The notes under the pieces: generated by a model | Seen by the model: the letters and a program-made list of their open reading frames with translations, nothing else | The model's database searches: none | Told to the model about the DNA's origin: nothing | In this document: one piece after another, positions 50,153 through 61,110 of the stretch | Position numbering within the stretch: position 1 is the first letter of the stretch | How the letters are laid out: every line of letters begins with the position of its first letter | Source of the DNA: Chionis minor | Lineage: Eukaryota > Chordata > Aves > Charadriiformes > Chionididae | Direction: 5' to 3' | DNA length: 64,000 bases | Assembly (NCBI GenBank): GCA_013398295.1 | Contig: VZSF01009117.1 | Coordinates: 62,001-126,000, forward strand | Program-made: the position numbers and the translations under genes

Positions 50153-50560
50153 TGTTCTGATTTCAGCTGGGAAAGAGTTAATTTTCTTTCTAGGGATTGC
50201 TGTGAAAAGAATGTCAACAATGCATATTGTTTTAGTTGTTGCTAAGTGATGTTTATATGTTTCAACTATTCTTTTCAGCTTCCCATAGAAGCTGAGAAGA
50301 AGCCTAGACAAAACAATGGAATATTCTGTACCATAGATCTCATGCTCAGTATATAAATGGGAATTGGCTGGGGGATGTGGGAATCCACATCACTGCTTGG
50401 GATGGTGCCAGTTCACTGGGTGGTGAGAGTGACTTGTGTCATTGTTATTGTTATTTTCCTTTTCTGTTATTGTTTCTATTAAACTGTCTTTATCTGGACC
50501 CATGAGGGGTTTTTTTTTCTTTCTCTTTCCCCTCCTGTCCTCCCTTTTCTCCCTGCCCTT
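50153..50560 (+). mobile_element. Solo LTR of an endogenous retrovirus (ERVL-like), decayed
   Basis: The order of blocks matches an avian LTR type that I remember as abundant in neoavian genomes. It begins tgttctgatttcagctggga and agagttaattttctt, then gttttagttgttgctaag and ttttcagcttcccat. Next come a tcatgctcagtatataaa promoter block with a TATA box at about 50350-50357, a bare ctattaaactgtctttat with the polyadenylation signal attaaa at 50478-50483, and a pyrimidine-rich U5. The expected 3' terminus with a ca end is not recognisable, so the 3' end is decayed. No gag, pol or env sequence lies on either side, so it is a solo LTR. It has no coding capacity. Confidence 0.85.
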
Positions 50561-53500
50561 CTGTGTGCAAAATCTGGATAATATGATACTCTTTGGCAAT
50601 ATTCCATATTCACATAAACACATTCTTGAGCTTGACTAAATGGGTTTCATGTGTCAAGACCCAGGTGATTTGCTGTCAAAATCTTCACTGAAAAAGAAGT
50701 TGCTTTCCTTACCCATAAATTTGTACCACCGAATGGGCAGCAAGTCATCTCAACACTTATGATCTTATCTGTTCTGACATGGCATCCCTCATGAAGCAGG
50801 TAATCCACAGACACACACTGTATTATTTATAATTTCAAATACAATGAAAGAAATTAAGTATGAAGAAGACCTTACTATGACAATTTTTTTGCCCTTCCTG
50901 AAAGCTTCCAATTTCAGGTTTCTTGCTGATTTGTTTAGTTGAGTCCAAACTCTCACCAGCCCTGGAATTTTCAACACTTCTCTTAAATTACTGTTCCACA
51001 ACCTAAATCTCCATGTCAAGAATGTTTTTCCTGTTACTAGCCCCTTTTCAAATCTCTTTCAGTAGTTTTATACAAAAAATTCCACACAATATAATTTGTA
51101 ATCATTCTCACTTCATGTTCTGATTGTCTTTTTAAGATTTTAAAGTAAAAATTCATCAGAAGTTCATAGTACGTAGCTGAATTATTTTAGTTGTTTCTTA
51201 CTGCAAGTAAAGGTCTGAAAAAGAAAACAGCAAGTCCATAAAAGGGACTGAAGCATGAAGTGACAAAATTTGAAGAGACAACATAATTTAAGTTTGTGCA
51301 GAAACAGTTGGGACTTACCGTTGACTTGGACAATTAGGTAAGAAACTGACATTTTAAATTCAGTGTTAAAAAAAGGAAACAATAATTTGAATCATGCATA
51401 AATCTTGCTGCTGTCTAAATAGCAGAAGTGAAGTCAGTTGTCTTGGGTCCTATTATATATCCCAAATATAACTTAAAATTTTGAATTCCATTCCTATTAG
51501 TCATGTAAATAAATAGACAGAGGTTATTCAGAGCAAGGAGATCATGAAAGTAATATGTCTTCAACAGGATCACAGGATGATCACTTATGTAGATAAAAAA
51601 TTCTTAAAAAATCCTCCTTCTCAGCTCATCATTCTTACACTATATACACAGGAAAAATTTCCTTGTTTCAGGACTGTTCCTCAATGAGAAATAAAATAAT
51701 AGATATAAAAATATTACCTCATGGGTAGGACAAGATACTAATTGTGGGAAAAAATCCTCTACCAACTAATACCATTTAGTAGTAAAATTAAGAAGACCTT
51801 TACAGTATGATTGCATAAACCATGGTATTTTTACTGTCAAAGGTCATTAGACACTGACACGTCATTAAAAGAATAGTTTAGTTGGCTTGGGGTATATTCT
51901 AACAGATGAAAAGCATTTTTTACAAGAGCTGTGTTTCCCAAATTGGTCATTTGAATAGACTGAATGCCCAAATAAATATGGAAAACTATGCTAGTGGTTT
52001 TTTTAATATTCATATAAAGATCTTCAGTTCAGAGGCACAAACTACTGCAGCACAGTACTTCACCATGCATCAGTGTAAATTCAATACAGAATAAAAGGCC
52101 ATAGAAGAACAGTAAGAAAAGTGACAGAATCACCTATATGTTAATATATTCACGGCTTTTCTGCTGGCCCAATTCACACACACAGTTGGTTGCCTCAGCT
52201 CTGCTGATGCTCAAGAACTCAATAAACTAGAAGTGAATCATGTCTATACTCATAGCTTCAACATACAGAATTATGTTTTTCTACATTTGGAAAGATCCTT
52301 TGCTATGAAAAAGATACACTGTACAAGACATACTGAGAGTGTCAATTTGCCCAGTAATTTCTTCTTTTTTAATAAGTAATTGACAAAAAGAGGTATTGCC
52401 TACTCCGTTTTCGCTGGAAAAACAGTAACTAGAAAACAGGTGTGGGAATACTCCACGACAGCATTAAAAGCAGAATAAAAGACTTTATAGAAGAGACTGA
52501 GTAAAACCATCTTTAGCCTTTTAGAGAAAAATATATAAATAATGAATGACTTAAGCACATTAAAAATGCTTTGAAGAAAAAGAAAAACATTTGAACCATT
52601 TGAAGTTTCACAACCATCAGATTTTTCTGTATTTTGGCAACCATTTTTTCCCCATGGAAGCCGGGGACAACCAGATTAGATAACTCTCAGTAGTACCTGA
52701 CAATTGCCATACATTCTAGCACTGAAATTTTACTCTCCTACTCATTAATTTCAAAAGCACAAGTTGAGCAGATTCAACTCCAAATTCTCATCTGGCTTAC
52801 ATCAGCATAGCTGCATTGATTTAAGTGGAACTGTGTGGCAGATTTATAAATTAGTGAGATCCTGTGTAAAAGCAATACAATTTGTCATCGATGAATATTA
52901 TACCATATTTCGAAGATCAATCTTCCTGCAACATCATCCTATTTTTTTTTTTCCTATGGATCATTTTTTTCCAAACTTTCTAGCCACAATGAGTACGGAC
53001 AAGACAGTAAATTTCTTTGCATCTAACAAAAAGTGTTATCTTGAACATTCAGCACTTTACCTCAATGCCTTGTTCAACAGGTTCTTGATGTTAAGGTATA
53101 GATATGATCTGGATGGAAGGGAACAGCTGAATCCTAGCTACACTCTGTGGAAAACTGATCACTTCATTAGGCCTCTCCTTCTGATAGCTCTTGGGGCTCA
53201 GACGATTCCAAAGCACTCTTGCTCTTATCTGACTACCTTTCTCACTCCCAGTTTAGCAATAGTACTGTTCTTTTTACTTAGGCAGTTTTACTCAGGCCTT
53301 TTACTTACCATTCAGTATCATTCTTTTTACTTAGCCCAAACTTCCAAAGATAAGGAAAGCATATTGCTTTAAGATATTTCTGATTATGTTATGCAATGTA
53401 CAGTTTGAGCTTCTTTGTACACTTTTATTAAGCTAGAGGGGCAGGCTAAGGCATTTCAACATTAGTGTTCTCTATTTCCTCGGAGGCATCCCCACAACAT

Positions 53501-55009
53501 TGGAGATATTTATGAGGCACAGGCAACCCTTGATTTAATTAAAGGTCCACAAAATGCATAAAGAAACAAACAAAAGTTTTGGAGTTTCCACAGTATTATA
53601 GTAGAACAGTTCCAAAAGTGTAGTGACAGTGGGAAGGCTGGTGGTGCCTAAGTACTCCATGATTCAGTTCTGGGAAGGTAATAAAGAACATTGTTCCTCC
53701 CAAGAGTAGGGAACTTGCAGGAAGAGAAGGAACAGAACCCTGTGAGTGAAAGGAAAAAATGGAAGGACAATGTTTTAAGAGTCTATTCAGATGTGATAAA
53801 GATAGAAGGGAAATAAAGGTAGAAAGAAGATGAGAATTGGAAACAGGCCACCACTGTTTTGATTATGCCTCCTCAGTTTTACTACCACCTTAGAAAAATA
53901 AACTTTTTATCACAGAGGAATATAGTTCATGTTCAAGCACCAGATGAATTACGGTTGTCCATAATCATAAAGAAAGAAACAGAATGCACAATTATTTGAA
54001 TATGATACCTTCCTACAATACTATTTATTTACAGATATGTATTATAAAGGCAGTTTTGTTAAAGCATGGAATCCAAATTCTGTTTGGTCTGTTTGGTATG
54101 TCTTTCTGTATGAATTGAGAACTTACTAGAATGTACTCTGTGAAGGAAATTTTATATCTGAATTTAGTTTATCTCTGCTGAAAACTTCTGTCATCAATAC
54201 ACCTATACAGTTCAACTGAAAACAAGTTACACAGCTGCAACCACGGTCATGGTTTTGTAGCAAAGTGTGACACATAATTTCTGGTCTGGGACTCCTTTTT
54301 GCTGAGGGGTATAGACCTCCTTTAGGAGTAACAACAAAACCAAGAGTGTCCTGCAAGTTGTACCACAGGAGCAGTGTGGGAGACAGAATGACTCAGGGAC
54401 ATCCTTTCTAGAGTACAATTCCTCCCTCACATCCTTCTTGCTCAGGTGAAGGGAACAGTGTGATTTGTGGTATGACCTGTCTCAGCAGCAATTTACAACA
54501 ACTTCCCAGTAAAATCTCTGCCTGCTCACTCCCTTTTGCCACCCACTCGCTTTAGGATGTGGGGATAGGAGAGAGAGGATAGTGCAGAAAGTAGTGTGCA
54601 GGGATGCAATATACTGCTTGTAAGCACATAAATATCTTATACCTATCCATTAGCCTCCATGTTCCCATCTGTCTGAATAAGGAAGGGCTGCTTGTCCCCT
54701 TGAAGGGGACAAAACTGAACTGCAATTTAGTCTTGGGATTCTCCCTGGCATTTTTATAGCTGAAGCCTGCTCTGCTACTTACTCAGACTAATACTATAAA
54801 TCTAACACACTTTAAGGGTCACATTTTCAGCGTCATAAACCATCATATCTGTCCATTTTTCAGGCGAACCACAGGGCTTTTATAATACCTAGAAAAAACC
54901 CAAAATCTTAGGAGGTGACAACATCTCTGCCTGAGATTTTTCAGACATTATTGGTTTCTGGAAAAGCTCAGAAAAATATAGTAACAACTACAAACATCAA
55001 TTAAACCAA
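50561..55009. other. Unique AT-rich DNA, no gene supported
   Basis: The longest plus-strand frame of the window (202 codons including a non-ATG start, 52764-53372) lies here. It starts inside a possible ancient repeat relic, runs through a homopolymer T tract and has no recognisable domain. It is treated as chance. No other feature was recognised. Confidence 0.55.
52779..52866. repeat. Possible ancient palindromic repeat relic
   Basis: The order ccaaattctcatctggctta, catcagcatagctgcattga, then tttaagtggaactgtgt and cagatttataa resembles an old sauropsid palindromic repeat: caaattct...cttacaccag...attgacttcagtgg...gatttacacc. The similarity is block-by-block from memory. Confidence 0.4.
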
Positions 55010-55077
55010 ACTTTCCAGCTATCCTAACTTGCATGTCTCTGACTAGTTTTTAGTCTTCTAACTTTGGGTAATTTGGT
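55010..55077 (+). repeat. Left arm of a 68-bp inverted repeat
   Basis: The arm runs from actttccagctatcctaact through gactagtttttagtcttcta to gggtaatttggt. Its reverse complement recurs at 55951-56018 with a single mismatch by eye (left 55066 against right 55962 or 55963). The outer flanks are unrelated, and no obvious target-site duplication is present. Confidence 0.93.
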
Positions 55078-55950
55078 TTTGCTTCTTTTCTAGTTTGTTC
55101 TGATTTGTTGTGTAATTTTACCCTTGACTATTTTTTTTACATGATGCTGCTCTTCTCTTTTTTAGTTTGTCCATTTCAGAGTAATCTTTTCATCTGTTTT
55201 TTAAATTCTTAAAATAATCTGCTTTTTCTCTTCAAGTTATTTTAGGTATATCTAGGTATATGAAACATCCTGTATCTTACCTTAATCTGCTCTCTTTCCA
55301 TTTACTCATTCCCTATTAATGTTTCTTCCTACACAATTCCAGCACCACAAGCACTTCCTGTCTTTTTTCTCTAAGGATTATTGTCCCCATCTCTCTTAAT
55401 GTTTCTCCTTCCTTGTTCTCTTGCTCTCTTTTTTTGGCAGTCATAAAAGGAAAGGTATTGGCAGTGTTGGAATGGATAAGTGCTATGGAGGGAGAGCAAC
55501 AGCTGCATTTTTTCCATATATACATAAAAAATTCTTACACAGGAAAACGAAGGAAGTGCTGACAAAATTGCTTTTAGCATCACATTCTCTCAAATACTGT
55601 TCAGGAGGAGCTGGAAATGCTGTAACGGAGCATGACTGGAAAGTTTTTAATTCCTAGTTCACTCTCGTTCTTCCTAGTCTGCAGCAAGTTTTCTCTCAGA
55701 TAACAGACACCAGCCCCTTGGCTGTAAAGGATGACTTCCTTCCATACAGCAAACAGGGAAGAAGGCTGGACTATACTACAGAGAGTACCTGTAACATTAT
55801 TTTGATGCCAAGCTCTGAAAGAATGGGCTGATGGGAACAGTGGCCGATAAGACAAGCTCTCGTTTGGGGTCAGCACATGCCCTTCATGTGTGACCACACT
55901 GGTTAGCACTTAGGCCACATTCTCCTGTAGGAATGCATGTGCTACGCTAC
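55078..55950. other. 873-bp interval between inverted repeats
   Basis: Its composition is like that of the flanks. Open frames reach 102 codons (55601-55909, minus) and 78 codons (55421-55657, plus), with no transposase-like motif. The left part is pyrimidine-rich. It could be the body of a non-autonomous element or simply host sequence between the arms of an inverted duplication. Confidence 0.5.
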
Positions 55951-56018
55951 ACCAAATTACCCGAAGTTAGAAGACTAAAAACTAGTCAGAGACATGCAAG
56001 TTAGGATAGCTGGAAAGT
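55951..56018 (-). repeat. Right arm of a 68-bp inverted repeat
   Basis: Reverse complement of 55010-55077, from accaaattacccgaagttag to ttaggatagctggaaagt, with one substitution. Such high identity implies a recent origin, gene conversion or an assembly effect. Confidence 0.93.
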
Positions 56019-57822
56019 GGACAGGAGGGTAAGCCAGTCCCTCATCCCAGTCTTCTGAGCAGAACAGAACTTTTGGACCCCTTCAGGAATGTAAGTAATT
56101 TAGTTCTTTCCATGTGCCGAATGGCAAGACCATTACTCCCGAAACAATTGTACTGCATCCAAGTGTCTAATAAGTTAAGTGGCTTTCAAGACATAAAGAA
56201 GCTGAACTGCATAATGTATATAGATCTTACTTTTGGATACCAAAGAACATGAAGGTTTCAATTTAATACACAGACACTGACACTAATTAGCAAGGCCTAA
56301 AGCTGTAGAGTTTTCTTCTTGTTTGTACCACGCACATCGCTAACCCTTCCAGTGCCCTCCTGTTACAGACAGCACGCTACATATTACTACTCCATTAGTT
56401 TGCTTTTCCGTAACATGTAACAAAAATTCTGAACAAAATTATTGCTTCCTTCTGCAGAGCTGCGTGTTATTCCTCATCCGCCGTTTTGACTCTACCTTGC
56501 ATTTCAAAAACATCAGTCTCATGGGCCTTTGTGGTTATCAGATTTCCTAAGATTTCCCTTAGATGATCAGCAGAGATAGAAGAATGAAAAGACAATAATA
56601 TACAAAATTGTTGTCCTAATTGTTCCATCCTGTAGTCATTATTTCCAATGGGATCTATCAATGCCAACATTTTAAAAGATCAGAAGACACAGAATCAAAT
56701 CACGATATGAAATGTGACGCTTCGTTCTAGCCAGCAGGAAACCGAAGGAGGCAGGAGGAGAACTGAGCAAAAACCAGCCTCCTTAGCTCAGGAAGCCCAA
56801 GCAAAGGCCAAGTCTCAGCTGCAGCCTCTACATTCAGGGAAGCAGAGGCAATGGTCCAGCAACATAAATTTGGGCATCATATCCCACAGAGGGAATAAAG
56901 AAGTAGCATCTTAAACTCTGCTTCACTACAGTTTGCTGCTACAAACCAGTCCAGAGCATGCTGGAACACAGTTTCTTTAATAAGGTCTTGTTGTTGAAAT
57001 ATGTTGGGAGAGGACATGCTTCCGCAACACACAGCCACCTTTTATCTCTTTTATAAGATGACATCGTTTGAGACACTTAACTAAGTAATACAATTTGATC
57101 TCCAGTGGTTAAACTGAATAGAATTCTCTAGCCAAAGAAGACAGATAAATCATACGATACATTAAAAAAAAAAGTTCAGGTTAATAATTATATCTTTTCT
57201 GGACAGGAAGTATCATTATGTGATCATACTCATTTTAGGCCATTAGCCTCTCTTTCCCCTTTTTATGAATACAGAGGAATGAAAGATGGCTTAATTATAG
57301 CACTAGGAAGTCAAGTCCCTTTTGGAAGGGGGGGGGCATGGACAAGACGGTCTTATAATCACAATACAAAGTTAAGACTGTAGGATATTACCTTAAAATA
57401 CTTATTCTCAGTTACTGTCTCAGTTTCATTTGCATCTGTAATAAGTAACTTGTTTAAAAGGAACTCACATATATGGAATGAGAATAGAAGAATGTGGAAG
57501 CTGGAAGGTACAAGCCTCGCTTCTGAACTTCACAGAGTTGCATTTTCTCTCAGGGTTGCAAGTTGTGATTTGTGATTGATGTGAAAATGTGTAATATTAA
57601 CATTGTCTGTTAAAAATTGTGGGTAACAAATGTAAGCTCGTGTGTGCACAGTATCCTAAGTGAACGCTACATAATTCATTGATGTTAATTTGTCTCTACA
57701 AGCATAGCCAACTAGCCTATGTTCAGCTATCTCCAGAACTATTTATACTGATTATTAATCAGAGTTTGCAGAAACTCTGTACCTTCTTTTTTTCCCGTAT
57801 TCATGAAGGCACTTTGGAGAAT
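56019..57822. other. Unique DNA, no gene seen
   Basis: No domain or known repeat. A G9 run lies at 57328-57336. The frame at 56714-56914 (66 codons, Gln/Lys-rich) is compositionally unlike its surroundings but carries no recognisable feature. Confidence 0.55.
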
Positions 57823-57990
57823 AATAATTACACTACTTAGCCTTTATCTAGTGCTTCTCATCTTTCAAGTGCTTTACAAATATTAATTCAGTAATTAATC
57901 TTCCCAACAGCTCAGATTACTCCCATTTTACAGATGAAGAGGTGTTAGCAGAGAGGGTAAGTGACCTGCCTAAAGCCATGGAGAGTACAG
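57823..57990 (+). mobile_element. MIR-like ancient SINE relic
   Basis: Blocks follow the order of a MIR (CORE-SINE) element: taataattacactacttagc, tttatctagtgcttctcatc, aagtgctttacaaatattaa, ttaatcttcccaacagctc, then cccattttacagatgaagag and the agagagggtaagtgacctgcc tail region, written here in part. The tRNA-related 5' head and the terminal part are missing or unrecognisable. MIR activity is very old (amniote ancestor), so survival at this similarity in a bird is notable. Confidence 0.8.
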
Positions 57991-60699
57991 AAAGGGGAGA
58001 GGACTAAGGGGAAAATGCTTATAACTAGAAAGAAATGGAGGCAGATGGGACAATTATGGTGATGGTTCAGCAAATAATCATAAGATTCCAGTGAAGAATT
58101 TAACATACCACCGGAGGGCTGGCAGTGCTAGCCCTAACATGTATTATACAGTCATTTAGTATGCCAAAGGATCCTCAAATAAAAAAATGGAACTCACAAA
58201 TAAAACGTAATGTGCACTTTCACTTTTTTTTTTTTAAAAAAAAAAACCAGAATACAGCCTGTGTGTAGATACCGGCAAAATTTTAAAAGTAACCATGAGC
58301 ACAAAACTGAGGTCAGGAAGCCAGAAAATTCTAATTTATTGGGCATCTTGCTTGATGTAGGGCTATCTGTGCTCAAAATGAATCAACTAAATGCAAAGAC
58401 TGCCCAATACTAGTGGCATAAATTCAATTAGGATTTTTATGCCTGGTTCATTTTGCATCTAGGGAGGTTGATAGAAAGCATACTGTCTATAAGACTAGAT
58501 CTATATCTCATATTTAGTTCAAACGGTATGTTTCAAAATAGACCTGCCTCTTAAACCTTGCCTTTCAGCTTTCCAAATAACCTCTGTTAACCACTTTCTC
58601 CTCCCTTCCCAGTTTTACAATAAAAACTTACTTTTAATCCAGATCTCCCAAACGATTGCAGGAAAACAGACACTTCTATATTAGGACTACAGGCAAACAT
58701 GAGTTAACATTATTCTATGGTCCTGCTGACAGGAAGACTTTTTCATTAGGTCTGTGAGAGATATATCATTGCCTGGAATTTAGGACAGCAACTGGGGATG
58801 CAAGATATCCAAGCTAAATCCATGAAGCGAATGAGTGATCTAAGAGCACAAACTGTTCCCTGTGTTGTAGCTGATAGGAACTTGGGGATTGGTTTTGGAT
58901 TGTGGCAGAATCCTAACAAGTATACTACACATACCTACACAAATCAAAAAGCTCTAAATGATTACAAAATTATTCAAAGTGCTTTATGTTCCACGTAGAC
59001 TGGGCACAACCTAAAAAATCATTGTGACCTGTACAAATTCTACCAGATGTACAAACAGGTTGAGCTGAGATCACTTTTGCCCCTCTTTGAGAAGTTTTGA
59101 TTTCTGCTCCATTGATATGTTAAATGTTTGTTCCAGTTGCACTTTCTGCAAACACTGACATTTTGCATAATACTGTGTTGTGTTGATCAGTCGCAATAGA
59201 AGCAAGGTGGTGAACAATCTATATACTCTCATAATCAAAACTCTCATACTACACTGTTATCCAAGAGTACAGAAAGCCCTGATAAGAATGAAGAGGAGAG
59301 GAGTGCAAATAAAGCCCTGTTAACTTCAGCCACTACACTATGATATGTCCTGTGAGGTCCAGTGCTAAAAGGGGAGCTCCTGCTTCTCCCTGCGCTTTTC
59401 TCGCTCAAGTTACCCCCTTGTCTGGAGACTCCCTAAGAATGAAATATATTTACCTACAGAATCTATTCTGTAACTTGGAAAATTATTGGCTCCCCAGGCT
59501 CTAAGAACCTGAGAGAAAACTATTACTGAAAAAAGAATAATCAAAATACATCTTTCTTTGCTTCTTTAAGATTTTGAAAGCAAATATCATAGTTTTCTCT
59601 TTTACTTGAGTTCTACAGCCTCTTAAAATTAATGCTCCCTATAAAATTTATTTAAGACATACCCAGGAAGTTTTCCTGTAAATAAAAATTTGGAATAAAG
59701 CATTTATTGGCACTATTTTGATGTTACTAGCACAACTTTCTCATGGCTTCAGCACCTGTAGGCTCTGCAGCCACTACACATGCCTATAAATCCAATCACT
59801 GGCAACAGCAAGCAACTTACCACTTATTACCTCAAATTTTGTAGCAGTGAGAAACAAATTGACTGGGAACAGCTTCTGCAGCATGCTGTAGTCAGGATGA
59901 CACTATTAAATTTGTGTTTTCATCAAGTAATTAAATCTTTATTTAGCTTCTCTGATATGATGGTTTTTATGTTATTACAAAAAAGTAATGATCATAAAAC
60001 TTTTGTAACAGATCACATACACAGGTTCAGGACTGATGAGAAGGATACTCAATAAAGACATAAGAGTATCGCACTAGAACCAAATCCTGCATTTTGCCTG
60101 TGAATTTTCATTAGGTTTGATTTGTTTAGGCCAGCCTGCTGGAGGCCTGGGTAAGGCCACAGACCACTCTCACTGAAATTGAGAGTACTGTGCAGAAAAC
60201 ACTTTAGCAGACAGTAAAAGTGTCAAAGAAAACAAAGAGCCTGGCTCAGCTGTGATGTGGCTCATCACGGAGGATAAAACCCATGTTTATGCAAAAGACA
60301 CAATAATGTCAAGGATACAGACCAGAAGCCCTGATTTTTTTTGGAGGTGAGTGTTATAGCTTCCAGGTTATGCATAAGCTACTGTAGCTTCATCTTCTGT
60401 TCCCATTCTGCAACATATTTCAGCTCTAAAAGGAAGATACAGATTTTATTTACTTGCTTCCAGAATTATATTTGGAGGCTGCTGAGCAAGGATGGAGCTC
60501 AGAATTGTTGATTGTAGAAACTTAATTACTGTTTCAGGAACCAAGATCTTTCAAACAATGATTATGATTTATTTATTTTACCTAAATCTGTATAAAAACC
60601 TAGGCAGCGTTATGCAGTTCAATGCTGTAAGTTAAATAAATAGTTATCAAGGTAAGGCATATACTGGTTCTTAGATGTTGGGACCTACAAGTAAACTAG
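57991..60699. other. Unique DNA, no gene seen
   Basis: Nothing coding recognised. A T12 run followed directly by A11 (58224-58246) forms a perfect self-complementary homopolymer pair. Confidence 0.6.
58224..58246. repeat. T12-A11 homopolymer palindrome
   Basis: Twelve T residues abut eleven A residues, able to fold as a hairpin. It is probably length-unstable and prone to sequencing error. Confidence 0.9.
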
Positions 60700-61110
60700 T
60701 TTACTTATCAGCTCATCTTTAATTAAAATTTGTTAATACAATCTGAATGTTACTGATATTAATATTTTGAAGTACTTAAGGTTATTCTAGGCTAAGCAGG
60801 AAAGTGTCGGTTTATTTTTTCTAGCACTCTTTATGTTTGCATAGGCTTTAGCTTTGTATTCTTCAACCAGGAAATGGTATGTAATTATTTTGGATGTCTT
60901 CTTTTATTGCTTAATTAAAACTATAGAAAATGGCATAAAGTAAACTCTCTCTATCACGCTGACATTTGCACAGCAGCACATTTGCAATCAACAGAAAGCA
61001 TATTTGTCCAATGTCATTAATGATATAAAAGATACAAATTATTTATTTATGATGATATTAATAATAAAATATTAATTTGTTGAAGAAAACACAGTATTAA
61101 TAATAAATAA
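60700..61110. promoter_or_regulatory. Candidate conserved noncoding element
   Basis: AT-rich, non-repetitive block with many homeodomain-like cores (taatta, ttaatta, tcattaatgat) and mixed words such as gacatttgcacagcagcac and catttgcaatcaacag around 60960-61000. It has no open frame. The look is that of a developmental enhancer, but conservation has not been tested. Confidence 0.2.

Noticed and set aside
52764..53372. Plus-strand frame of 202 codons as a possible gene
   Set aside because: Non-ATG start, overlap with a likely repeat relic, a T-homopolymer inside and no recognisable domain.
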